A DNA stretch of 17,968 nucleotides from an uncultured Candidatus Melainabacteria bacterium (GTDB lineage Bacteria; Cyanobacteriota; Vampirovibrionia; LMEP-6097): NCBI GenBank assembly GCA_937927525.1, contig CALBDR010000206.1, positions 1-17,968 of the forward strand, in the 5' to 3' direction. The position numbers and the translations under genes are program-made. The notes beneath the pieces are model-generated. The model had not been told where the DNA came from, ran no database searches, and worked only from the letters and a program-made list of their open reading frames with translations. This document shows, one piece after another, positions 8,141 through 14,222 of the stretch; positions within the stretch are counted from its first letter, which is position 1, and every line of letters begins with the position of its first letter.

Positions 8141-8302
8141 TTACTGATCTACACTCTTAATAATCGAATCCATTTCTTCTGTCAATTTTGTGTTTAACTG
8201 TGTACTCGTATTTTGAATAGAAGTGCTGATTTGCTGTATTGCCGGCACAGATGCTGAAATTACTGTAGCAACTAAAGCACCATATATTAGTATTTCTTTC
8301 AT
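8141..8302 (-). CDS. Flp-type pilin-like peptide without a prepilin leader
   Basis: This 53-residue frame was found by reading upstream of cpaB. It starts MKEILIYGALVATVISASVP, a hydrophobic N-terminal helix, and continues with a short Ser/Thr/Gln-rich amphipathic tail ending KSVDQ. AAGGAG lies 5 nt before the ATG, an excellent ribosome site. An in-frame TAA nine codons upstream, with no ATG, GTG or TTG between, rules out a longer leader. Size, hydrophobic profile and first place in a Tad operon fit a Flp pilin (mature Flp has E5-Y6 then ALIA-like hydrophobics). However, the class-specific G|xxxxEY processing site is missing: E3 and Y7 are the nearest residues. It may be an unprocessed pilin or a pilus accessory peptide. 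Confidence 0.65.
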   Translation of the reverse strand: MKEILIYGALVATVISASVPAIQQISTSIQNTSTQLNTKLTEEMDSIIKSVDQ

Positions 8303-8410
8303 TTTCTCTCCTTCATTCTTGATATGTTAAAAAGCTTAACTGAAAATTTAGTTATAAAATACAAGTGCAGTGGAAAGCACATTTGTACACAAAACCAGTT
8401 TAGCTTCTCC

Positions 8411-8439
8411 AATCACGATCTATGTTTTAGATCGTGATT
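8411..8439. promoter_or_regulatory. Perfect 12-bp dyad upstream of the pilus operon
   Basis: AATCACGATCTA (8411-8422) and TAGATCGTGATT (8428-8439) are exact inverted repeats around a TGTTT loop, about 110 bases before the pilin-like gene. There is no T-run on either strand sufficient for a terminator. It is most likely an operator, or a hairpin in the pilus mRNA leader. Binding by the response regulator encoded at the end of the operon is a guess. Confidence 0.55.
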
Positions 8440-8672
8440 TTGTATATTATCAAAATATGTAATATAAATGTGGAAAGTTTGTAAATATCTTGAATTGGTC
8501 GACGTAATAGCAGTATATTTTTTTAAAACGGAGATATCAAAGTCAAAAAGAATATAAATTGGAGCTATTTCCTTAAACCTATCTTTAATAAAGGTCTATC
8601 ACGGAGTATATTTTGCTCTGGCTTATCATTTATCTTCCCTTGGTGACTGATATCTTAATTTGTTACTAATAG

Positions 8673-8701
8673 TTGTCAATTTAGGGAATTATGATTATAG
8701 A
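8673..8701 (+). promoter_or_regulatory. ubiX promoter, leaderless arrangement
   Basis: TTGTCA (8673-8678), a 17-nt spacer and TATAGA (8696-8701) give a good sigma-70 promoter. Eight bases (ATATAACA) separate the -10 from the ubiX ATG at 8710, so transcription should begin essentially at the start codon. No Shine-Dalgarno sequence is present. Confidence 0.65.
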
Positions 8702-8709
8702 ATATAACA

Positions 8710-9378
8710 ATGTCTGACTTCGATTCTTCTAAACCTATAGTTTTAGGAATAACTGGTGCTAGCGGTGCTCAGTATGGTTTGAATCTTTTGGAGTTTCTTC
8801 TGGAAACTGGTCATAAAGTGGATTTGGTTATTTCAGACAATGCTTTACTAGTTGCTAAGCTAGAATTGGAGATACATTGGGCTAACTTAAATGTGCAAGA
8901 GTTGAAGTTTCAGCTCTTAAATTATTTATTTGTTGATAAGAGAGCAACTGAGGGAAAGGCTTTAAACTCAGAAAGAATAGAAGAATTTAAAACAAATTTA
9001 AATATATGGCAGGAAGAAAACATAGCAGCTTCTATAGCAAGTGGTTCTTACCGTGTAGCTGGGATGATTATAAGTCCATGTAGTATGGGAACTCTTGCAC
9101 ATATTGCTATGGGAACTAGTCATAATCTTATTTCTAGAGCAGCTGATGTTATGCTCAAGGAAAGAAAAAAGTTAATTCTAGTAGTTAGGGAAACTCCATT
9201 CAGCACTATTCATTTAAAAAACATGCTCAGTTTAAGTGAGGCTGGGGCAGTGATTTTGCCTGCCATACCTGCTTTCTACCATAGACCGGAGACCATTCAA
9301 GATCAAATCGACTTTATAACTGGAAAAACATTAGATTCCTTTGGAATTGATTCAGAACTATTTAAACGCTGGAGATAG
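8710..9378 (+). CDS. ubiX: Flavin prenyltransferase UbiX
   Basis: This 222-residue protein has the UbiX/Pad1 flavoprotein signature. GITGASGAQYG (13-23) is the FMN phosphate loop; 'GMIISPCSMGTLAHIA' (118-133) is the conserved SPCSM-x-TLA block. 'SRAADVMLKERKKLILV' then 'RETP' (142-163) bind FMN and the phosphate of dimethylallyl phosphate; 'PAIPAFYHRPETI' (184-196) is the C-terminal active-site strand. The enzyme makes prenylated FMN, the cofactor of UbiD-family decarboxylases in quinone biosynthesis. It is slightly longer than the ~190-200 residue norm because of a 30-residue insert around 75-100. No ubiD is in the window. It has its own promoter and may be co-transcribed with the exonuclease gene 23 nt downstream. 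Confidence 0.95.
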   Translation: MSDFDSSKPIVLGITGASGAQYGLNLLEFLLETGHKVDLVISDNALLVAKLELEIHWANLNVQELKFQLLNYLFVDKRATEGKALNSERIEEFKTNLNIWQEENIAASIASGSYRVAGMIISPCSMGTLAHIAMGTSHNLISRAADVMLKERKKLILVVRETPFSTIHLKNMLSLSEAGAVILPAIPAFYHRPETIQDQIDFITGKTLDSFGIDSELFKRWR

Positions 9379-9401
9379 TGCTAAAATCTTAATTTGCATA
9401 A

Positions 9402-10133
9402 ATGTTTGATTCTCAAGATTTTTTCTACGTAGATTTTGAAACTACAGGTGTTGATCCTAAAAGTGATCGTATTGTTCAGATAGGAGCAATTTTACCTGAT
9501 GGCACTGAAATGGATGTTTTAGTTAATCCACAGTGTGATATATCTGCTGATTCTACTGAATGTCATGGTATTACGAATGAAATGGTCAAAGATGCTCCTA
9601 TCTTCAGTGAATATGCTGAAAAATTACTGAAAATTCTTGGACAAACTAAGTATTTTGTTGCTTATAACTACGTTTTTGATTTCCAATTTTTACAGTATGA
9701 GCTTTATAGAGCTACAGGTCATATTATTAGTGAATCTGACTATGTTTTTGTTGATCCATATTTGATCTTTAAAAAGGCTTTTCCTCATACTTTAGCTAAT
9801 GCTTATAGATTCTATTACAAGAAAAATTTTGAGGGAAATCATAATGCAATTAATGATATAAGAGCTACTAAAGATGTGCTTTTAGCTCAAGCTAAAAGTC
9901 ATGGAGAATTGTTTGAAAAAGGTCTAGATGGGTTGGAGAAAGATGTTATTGGAGCTAGGAAAGCCATTTTAGGTAAATGGTTTAACTCTGAAAATGGGAA
10001 AATTGTCTTCGCTCAAGGTAAATTTAAGAGTAAAATAGTTGCTGCTGAACATAGGTCATATCTGGACTGGATCTATGGATTAGAGGATATTACACTTTCA
10101 GAGAGAGTGTTTATCAAGAACTTTAGTAAATGA
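9402..10133 (+). CDS. DEDDh 3'-5' exonuclease (DnaQ/epsilon-like) with C-terminal extension
   Basis: This 243-residue protein has a DnaQ-type exonuclease domain at residues 5-165. D11 and E13 are in 'YVDFETTG', D93 in 'AYNYVFDFQFL', H147 and D152 in 'GNHNAINDIRA': a complete DEDDh set for two-metal catalysis. Residues ~190-243 carry 'GKIVFAQGKFKSK', 'YLDWIYG' and a terminal helix. This resembles the small C-terminal module ('FGK-KGK…YLDWI') seen on some stand-alone epsilon-like exonucleases and DUF3820 proteins. It could act in DNA proofreading or repair or in RNA trimming; the polymerase partner cannot be told from sequence. It lies 23 nt after ubiX with no Shine-Dalgarno, so either read-through or a local promoter (TTAATT 7 nt before ATG, weak) drives it. 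Confidence 0.85.
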   Translation: MFDSQDFFYVDFETTGVDPKSDRIVQIGAILPDGTEMDVLVNPQCDISADSTECHGITNEMVKDAPIFSEYAEKLLKILGQTKYFVAYNYVFDFQFLQYELYRATGHIISESDYVFVDPYLIFKKAFPHTLANAYRFYYKKNFEGNHNAINDIRATKDVLLAQAKSHGELFEKGLDGLEKDVIGARKAILGKWFNSENGKIVFAQGKFKSKIVAAEHRSYLDWIYGLEDITLSERVFIKNFSK

Positions 10134-10136
10134 TCT

Positions 10137-10169
10137 GATTTTTCTACAGGTATTACCTGTCAAAAAATC
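10137..10169. promoter_or_regulatory. Two-part inverted repeat between the exonuclease and orphan genes
   Basis: ACAGGTATTACCTGT (10146-10160) is a perfect palindrome with one central base. It is flanked by a second pairing arm, GATTTTT (10137-10143) with AAAAATC (10163-10169), separated by a 2x2 mismatch. It lies just after the exonuclease stop and about 45 bases before the next start. It may be a bidirectional terminator-like hairpin (a poorly GC-rich one) or a repressor operator for the downstream gene. Confidence 0.45.
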
Positions 10170-10211
10170 TCTCATTATCAACTTATATATTGCAGATAAG
10201 GTGAAAATATT

Positions 10212-10763
10212 ATGGTGATGAATACAGAGATTAAAAATACGATAGAAACAAAGTTTGTTAGAGAAACAGAAGTTATTAATAAGTCAGTAATCAAAGATGA
10301 TGAAGGGCAAGAATTAGGATTTGGGTACTCAGTTAGAGGGAATAAAATTGTACTTACTCAAGATTCTAAAGGCATCGCAGTTTCAATTGAATATTTAGCA
10401 GATGGTACTAAGATTTACCATATGGAGGAAGATAGTAAAGGGCTTCCAGCTATGCACGAATTTAAGCCAGATGGTTCAGAATTTATTTATTTATTTGACT
10501 CTAACGTTAAGTTAGAGAAAATGGTTAACATTAAAGAAAATGGTGATAAGGTTACTTTCTGGTTTTCATCAGATGGTAAACAAATCATTAGCCAAGAACA
10601 AAGACAAAAAGGTGGCATTGTTTTTAGAGCAATTTCTGATTCAGATGAAGCTACTATTTGGTTAAAGAATGATGGAGAAACCATTTCATCTGGTGCAGAT
10701 ATTTTAATTGAGCATTTGCAGTCAGTATTTACAAAGTTTCTAGACGGCATGAAGGTAGTTTGA
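10212..10763 (+). CDS. Uncharacterised protein with repeated beta-hairpin-like units
   Basis: This 183-residue acidic soluble protein has no signal peptide or membrane segment. The ATG at 10212 is supported by AAGGTGA about 7 nt upstream; a second ATG at 10218 is possible. The middle (45-155) consists of loosely repeated units of ~20 residues with an Asp/Asn-Gly turn followed by alternating hydrophobics: 'ADGTKIYHM', 'PDGSEFIYLF', 'ENGDKVTFWF', 'SDGKQI', 'NDGETI'. This predicts an elongated all-beta structure similar in outline to MORN- or YD-like hairpin repeats. The C-terminus (160-183) is a helix. I do not recognise the family. Its neighbours (exonuclease upstream, nusB convergent downstream) give no functional clue. 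Confidence 0.75.
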   Translation: MVMNTEIKNTIETKFVRETEVINKSVIKDDEGQELGFGYSVRGNKIVLTQDSKGIAVSIEYLADGTKIYHMEEDSKGLPAMHEFKPDGSEFIYLFDSNVKLEKMVNIKENGDKVTFWFSSDGKQIISQEQRQKGGIVFRAISDSDEATIWLKNDGETISSGADILIEHLQSVFTKFLDGMKVV

Positions 10764-10803
10764 AAAGTATTTCATGACTTTAATTTTTAGGTTTTCGTCA
10801 GCA

Positions 10804-11448
10804 TTAAATTAAAGCTTCTTTAAGTAGGCTAGCTAAAATACCATTGATAAATTTGATAGATTCATCATTAGAGTATTTAGAGGCAATTTTAAGAAATTCT
10901 GACATAGCAACTTCTTTATCCACGGGAAAATATTTCATTTCGATAATGGTCATCACTAAGATGACCTTATCTACTTTACGGATGCGAGAGATATCCCATT
11001 TTTTAGAGACCTTGGCGATAATTTCTTCAGCTTCACCTTTATGATCAAAGTATTTAGAAATTAATTCGATACAGAAAGCTTTAGTTTTCTCGTCTTTATA
11101 GTGCCAGAATAGTTCTGGGATCTGGAGAGATTCGTCTATAAGGTTAATAGCTTCATAACATTTATTTATTTCTTTTAGAAACTCTTCAGTGTTAGGTAAA
11201 GGAACGGCTTGTGGCTCAATATTTTTTTCGTTATCAGGGTGATTAACTTTATATTCCATTATCTTTCTTTCTACTTGTAGTAAGAAGGATTCAGCAGATT
11301 TTATATTGTCTTCGCAATTATCTCTAAGCGTCCTTAGACTTGAGAGGCATAGTGCGTCAAAATCGGTTTCGGCGAGCTTAAGCTCTTTTTTAGGTAACTG
11401 AAAACACGCTAAAAATGCAATTTCACGTGCTGCGGATCTTTTTTCCAT
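10804..11448 (-). CDS. nusB: Transcription antitermination factor NusB, long cyanobacterial-type
   Basis: This 214-residue protein starts MEKRSAAREIAFLACFQLP; the ATG at 11448 is chosen over a TTG at 11457. The C-terminal block is diagnostic: 'KWDISRIRKVDKVILVMTIIEM' followed by 'KEVAMSEFLKIASKY' and 'ESIKFINGILASLL' match the NusB pattern W-x3-R-I-x-x-V-D-x-x-I-L … F-x-N-G-x-L. NusB with NusE binds boxA RNA and promotes rRNA antitermination. Typical NusB is ~140 residues; here about 70 extra residues, a charged helical stretch between ~35 and ~110, separate the two halves. Cyanobacterial NusB has the same plan ('ARELALLSLSQLP' start, helical insert, 'LELPE'), so this is a lineage marker. It is divergent from rpoD and has its own leaderless-type -10. 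Confidence 0.92.
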   Translation of the reverse strand: MEKRSAAREIAFLACFQLPKKELKLAETDFDALCLSSLRTLRDNCEDNIKSAESFLLQVERKIMEYKVNHPDNEKNIEPQAVPLPNTEEFLKEINKCYEAINLIDESLQIPELFWHYKDEKTKAFCIELISKYFDHKGEAEEIIAKVSKKWDISRIRKVDKVILVMTIIEMKYFPVDKEVAMSEFLKIASKYSNDESIKFINGILASLLKEALI

Positions 11449-11456
11449 TGCGAACA

Positions 11457-11462
11457 AGTATA
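11457..11462 (-). promoter_or_regulatory. -10 element of nusB, leaderless arrangement
   Basis: On the minus strand TATACT is followed by TGTTCGCA and the nusB ATG (8 nt), with no Shine-Dalgarno sequence. An overlapping TATTAT (11460-11465) with TTGAGT 18 nt upstream is an alternative, which would give a leader of a few bases. Either way the 5' leader is minimal. Confidence 0.45.
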
Positions 11463-11526
11463 ATAGCAGAATTAATTAAAAAAACTCAAAAAGATCTAGA
11501 TTATTTAACCTATTTTTAAATAAGTA

Positions 11527-11556
11527 TTGACGAAGTTGGGTTTGTTATGTTATAAT
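11527..11556 (+). promoter_or_regulatory. rpoD promoter
   Basis: TTGACG (11527-11532), an 18-nt spacer and a perfect TATAAT (11551-11556) form the strongest promoter in the window. Transcription from about 11563 would give a leader of about 150 nt before rpoD. The leader begins with a small hairpin (TTCCTA/TAGGAA, 11562-11579) and contains TGGT…ACCA pairing further on. Confidence 0.75.
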
Positions 11557-11715
11557 TAATATTCCTAACTGAATAGGAACAAAATTGAATAAAAACAGAC
11601 TTTGTATTTAGTGGTCATTTAAGAACCAAATAGCAAACTTGCAAAATTGTCAAAAATCGATAACATTCTACTTTGTAAAATAGCAATACACATAATCCAA
11701 GGAGATATTTAATTT

Positions 11716-12765
11716 ATGCCTAGAAAAAAAAGAGACATGTCCGAATCTATTGAAACTAACGACATGATGAACTATGAAGATTCTATGGAGTCAGATAGTT
11801 TTGATGATCCAGTTGGTTTAACTGATATCAGTTCAGATTCACTTGAAAGTGGAGTTATTTCTTCTGCAGCCAGTAGAAAAGATAATGATAATGGTGACGC
11901 TAATGATGAAAATTTAGAGTCTGTATCACCTCTTTCAGATGACTCTGTGAAAATGTACCTACGTGAAATCGGTCGTGTACCTTTATTGAATGCTAAGCAA
12001 GAAATTGAGTTAGCGAGAAGAATTAAAGAAGGTGATATCGATGCTAAGAGAAAACTAGTTAGACATAACCTACGTTTAGTTGTTTCCATCGCTAAAAAAT
12101 ACATTAATAGAGGTCTTCCTTTCTTAGATCTTATCCAGGAAGGAAATTTAGGTTTAATCCGTGCTGCTGAAAAGTTTGACCCAGAGAGAGGATATAAATT
12201 TAGTACTTATGCTACTTGGTGGGTAAGACAAGGTATCACTAGATCTTTATCTGACAAGTCTAGGACCATTAGAGTTCCAGTTCATATGGTTGAAACTATT
12301 AATAAGTTCAAAAAAGTTGCTAGACGTTTAGGCCAGCTCTTCGATAGAAGACCTACAGAAGAGGAACTTGCAGAAGTAATGGAAGTATCCACGCAGAAAA
12401 TTAAAGAAATTGTTGCTGCGATGAGAACACCTGTTTCTTTAGAAGCGCCTATTAATAACGAAGAAGATGGTAAGTTAGAAGACTTCATTGCCGATTCTTC
12501 AGATAATATTCACCCAGAAATGGCTGCTACAGATCAATTACTTTCAAGTGATATCTTAAAGGTACTTGAAACCCTTACTCCTAAAGAGAAGGCTGTAGTT
12601 CAGTTAAGATTTGGAATTGATTCTGGGCAAGAAAGAACTTTAGAAGAAGTTGGTAGACTTTTAGGAATTACCAGAGAAAGAGTTAGACAACTCGAGTTTA
12701 GAGCCCTTAAGAAATTAAGACATCCAGAAAGAGCTGTTAAATTAAGAGATTATTTAGCTGTTTGA
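11716..12765 (+). CDS. rpoD: Primary sigma factor of RNA polymerase (RpoD/SigA)
   Basis: This 349-residue sigma-70 protein has an acidic, low-complexity N-terminus (~1-70) in place of a long region 1.1. Region 1.2 follows (75-105, 'DDSVKMYLREIGRVPLL'), then region 2 ('RHNLRLVVSIAKKYINRGLP', 'DLIQEGNLGLIRA', 'FSTYATWWVRQGITRS'), the -10 recognition and melting part. Region 3 has 'RPTEEELAEVMEVS', and region 4 'LTPKEKAVVQLRFGI' with the HTH 'TLEEVGRLLGITRERVRQLE' for the -35. It lacks the large non-conserved insert of proteobacterial RpoD. It is the housekeeping factor that would read the TTGACA/TATAAT promoters here. AAGGAG sits 10-12 nt before the ATG, and its own promoter and strong terminator make it monocistronic. 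Confidence 0.96.
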   Translation: MPRKKRDMSESIETNDMMNYEDSMESDSFDDPVGLTDISSDSLESGVISSAASRKDNDNGDANDENLESVSPLSDDSVKMYLREIGRVPLLNAKQEIELARRIKEGDIDAKRKLVRHNLRLVVSIAKKYINRGLPFLDLIQEGNLGLIRAAEKFDPERGYKFSTYATWWVRQGITRSLSDKSRTIRVPVHMVETINKFKKVARRLGQLFDRRPTEEELAEVMEVSTQKIKEIVAAMRTPVSLEAPINNEEDGKLEDFIADSSDNIHPEMAATDQLLSSDILKVLETLTPKEKAVVQLRFGIDSGQERTLEEVGRLLGITRERVRQLEFRALKKLRHPERAVKLRDYLAV

Positions 12766-12793
12766 TAACATTCATAAATATATATTTAGTTTC

Positions 12794-12825
12794 AAGAGCC
12801 TCCGCTAAGTGGAGGCTCTTTTTTT
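12794..12825 (+). terminator. Rho-independent terminator of rpoD
   Basis: AAGAGCCTCC (12794-12803) pairs perfectly with GGAGGCTCTT (12811-12820) around a GCTAAGT loop, and the second arm runs into a continuous T tract to 12825. It lies 29 bases after the rpoD stop. Confidence 0.95.
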
Positions 12826-12892
12826 ACAGCTATGCTATCTCTAAATATGGTTGAAAAGCATTTTACTAATAGCCCCAAGGGAAATTTTTAGG

Positions 12893-12949
12893 ATTTCTTA
12901 TCAGAGACAAACTCCTCAGAGATAAACTCCCAGAAAGAAGATAAGAAAT
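12893..12949. repeat. Inverted repeat enclosing a 15-bp tandem duplication
   Basis: ATTTCTTATC (12893-12902) and GATAAGAAAT (12940-12949) are exact inverted repeats. Between them AGAGACAAACTCC (12903-12915) is repeated as AGAGATAAACTCC (12918-12930), 15 bases apart with one difference. GGAGTT at 12955-12960 could pair with either AACTCC. It lies between the rpoD terminator and the glycosylase gene. Function unknown. Confidence 0.6.
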
Positions 12950-13009
12950 AAAAAGGAGTTAGATGATTTGAAGGTGAATATTTTAATTTAATATAGTATA
13001 TTTTCATAA

Positions 13010-13699
13010 GTGAAGAAAATCTATCCAGAATACTGGCAGGAAGCTAGTAATGAGTTATCAAAAAGAGATATAATCTTGAAAGCTTTGATCAAAGAATATT
13101 CTGATACTAAATTATATTCTAATCAAGATCCTTTTAGAACTTTGATTAAATCTGTTGTTGGTCAACAAATCTCTGTTAAAGCTGCTGATAGTATATGGTC
13201 TAGACTTGAAGCTAGACTTGGAACTGATTTACTGTTTAGTGATTTTTTGAATCCTTCTGAAGAGAATCTCAGAGAAATAGGTTTTTCTAGAATGAAAATT
13301 AATTATTCAATTAATATCTCTAATTATTTAAATAATATTTTTATCAGTTCTGATCTATATGAACCAGAGAAAAATCTTACAAGACCGTGTCTGGGGAATT
13401 TGCAAAAAACTATTTTAAATAAATACTTTGATAGTTTAGATTCTAAGCAACTAAGGAAAGAGCTACTTGCAATAAAAGGTGTAGGTGAGTGGACTCTAGA
13501 GATGTTTCAGATTTTTTATTTGATGGATGCAAATGTTTTTCCTGTTAAGGATATAGGTTTAATTAATACTATTAAAAAGCTCTATGGGATTAATGAACTC
13601 GGAGAAATTAAAAAGCTAGCAAAAAAATGGGAGCCTTACAGGACTGTCGCGACTTGGTATCTTTGGAGAAGTTTAGATGATGAGCCAGTGCAATATTAG
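13010..13699 (+). CDS. DNA-3-methyladenine glycosylase II, AlkA/Mag-like HhH-GPD protein
   Basis: This 229-residue protein starts with GTG. 'DPFRTLIKSVVGQQISVKAA' (40-59) is the conserved N-terminal helix of AlkA/Mag ('F..Lv..IvgQQ.S..aA'). 'LLAIKGVGEWTLEMFQIF' (152-169) is the helix-hairpin-helix with its G-V-G-x-W turn, and D181 in 'FPVKDIGL' is the catalytic aspartate. There is no cysteine cluster, as expected for this subfamily. It excises alkylated purines in base excision repair. It is compact, lacking the N-terminal beta domain of E. coli AlkA, like Mag1-type enzymes. No clear Shine-Dalgarno is present; TATAGT/TATATT hexamers lie 12 and 7 nt before the GTG. Its TAG overlaps the convergent DUF309-like gene's TAA in a shared TTAG. 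Confidence 0.88.
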   Translation: MKKIYPEYWQEASNELSKRDIILKALIKEYSDTKLYSNQDPFRTLIKSVVGQQISVKAADSIWSRLEARLGTDLLFSDFLNPSEENLREIGFSRMKINYSINISNYLNNIFISSDLYEPEKNLTRPCLGNLQKTILNKYFDSLDSKQLRKELLAIKGVGEWTLEMFQIFYLMDANVFPVKDIGLINTIKKLYGINELGEIKKLAKKWEPYRTVATWYLWRSLDDEPVQY

Positions 13700-14175
13700 A
13701 AACTAATTTCCAACTTCGGCCTTCCAACGATTTGGATATCGTTATTTAATGGATCTAAGTCGTGATCAACAAAATCAAAGTATTTGATCATCCCATCTAC
13801 TAGTAAAGAAATATTAATTGGTCTTTCAAGTGAACTAAAAGTCAATAATTGGTTTACAGCAGCCCTATAGATTAATTTTGAGCCTTCTAGTTTTCCTTGA
13901 TTGATTAACTCAAGAGCAGCACAAGTTTTTAATAGTGCCTGGTAGAAAAACTTGCGATTACAAGTCTCTGATCTTTGCCAAAGTTTAAAAATAGCTTTAT
14001 AAGCTTTAGAGTACTCTGCAGAGTTAAAGTCATCTACCGCACCCCTAAAATCTATATCAAATATCTCCTTACGAAATAGATTTTTTAGTAGTATGGTATC
14101 TATTGATTTTGAGCGGGTTTTAAGCATAAGTGGCGCTTCCTTTCTTTCTATTCTTTTTAACCAGCTTAAAACCAT
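13696..14175 (-). CDS. DUF309-like small helical protein, possibly Fur/PerR-controlled
   Basis: This is a 159-residue protein from the ATG at 14175 (a TTG at 14202 and an ATG at 14127 are alternatives). The central part, 'DDFNSAEYSKAYKAIFKLWQ' and 'FFYQALLKTCAALELINQGK' then 'LEGSKLIYRAAVNQL', follows the DUF309 pattern (F-N-x-G-x-Y-x-x-A-H-E-x-x-E-x-x-W, then Q-G-L-I-Q-x-A-A-A-x-x-x-x-x-x-G-N-x-x-G-A). However, the His and Glu of the first motif are replaced by Tyr and Lys, so this is a divergent member. DUF309 proteins are small all-helical proteins of uncertain function. No Shine-Dalgarno is evident. Two Fur-like palindromes lie in the promoter and leader, so iron or peroxide control is likely by inference. 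Confidence 0.55.
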   Translation of the reverse strand: MVLSWLKRIERKEAPLMLKTRSKSIDTILLKNLFRKEIFDIDFRGAVDDFNSAEYSKAYKAIFKLWQRSETCNRKFFYQALLKTCAALELINQGKLEGSKLIYRAAVNQLLTFSSLERPINISLLVDGMIKYFDFVDHDLDPLNNDIQIVGRPKLEISF

Positions 14176-14185
14176 ATGCGCATTT

Positions 14186-14202
14186 TTGAGAATAATTCTC
14201 AA
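14186..14202. promoter_or_regulatory. Perfect Fur/PerR-like palindrome in the leader of the DUF309-like gene
   Basis: TTGAGAATAATTCTCAA is a perfect 17-bp palindrome containing the 7-1-7 arrangement TGAGAAT-A-ATTCTCA, a form known for Fur-family operators. It lies 10 bases before the ATG at 14175, downstream of the predicted start of transcription. Confidence 0.6.
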
Positions 14203-14222
14203 CTAATATACATACTAACATA

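Larger units (their letters stand above)
8303..8709. other. Divergent intergenic region between pilus operon and ubiX
   Basis: This gene-free stretch of about 400 bases holds the upstream regions of two divergent units. It contains the perfect dyad at 8411-8439 and the ubiX promoter at 8673-8701. For the pilus operon I see only weak promoter candidates on the minus strand. One is TTGATA-N18-TAAAAC, whose -10 falls in the dyad; another is a TATAAC hexamer about 40 nt before the pilin start. I would not choose between them. No tRNA, repeat array or convincing short gene is visible. Confidence 0.6.

Noticed and set aside
8530..8635. Open plus-strand frame in the intergenic region before ubiX
   Set aside because: It has no ATG, GTG or TTG start at a usable position after the GGAG at 8531, and no recognisable product.
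10763..10786. AAAGT…ACTTT plus T-rich tail after the orphan gene as a terminator
   Set aside because: The stem is 5 bp and AT-rich, too weak to call.
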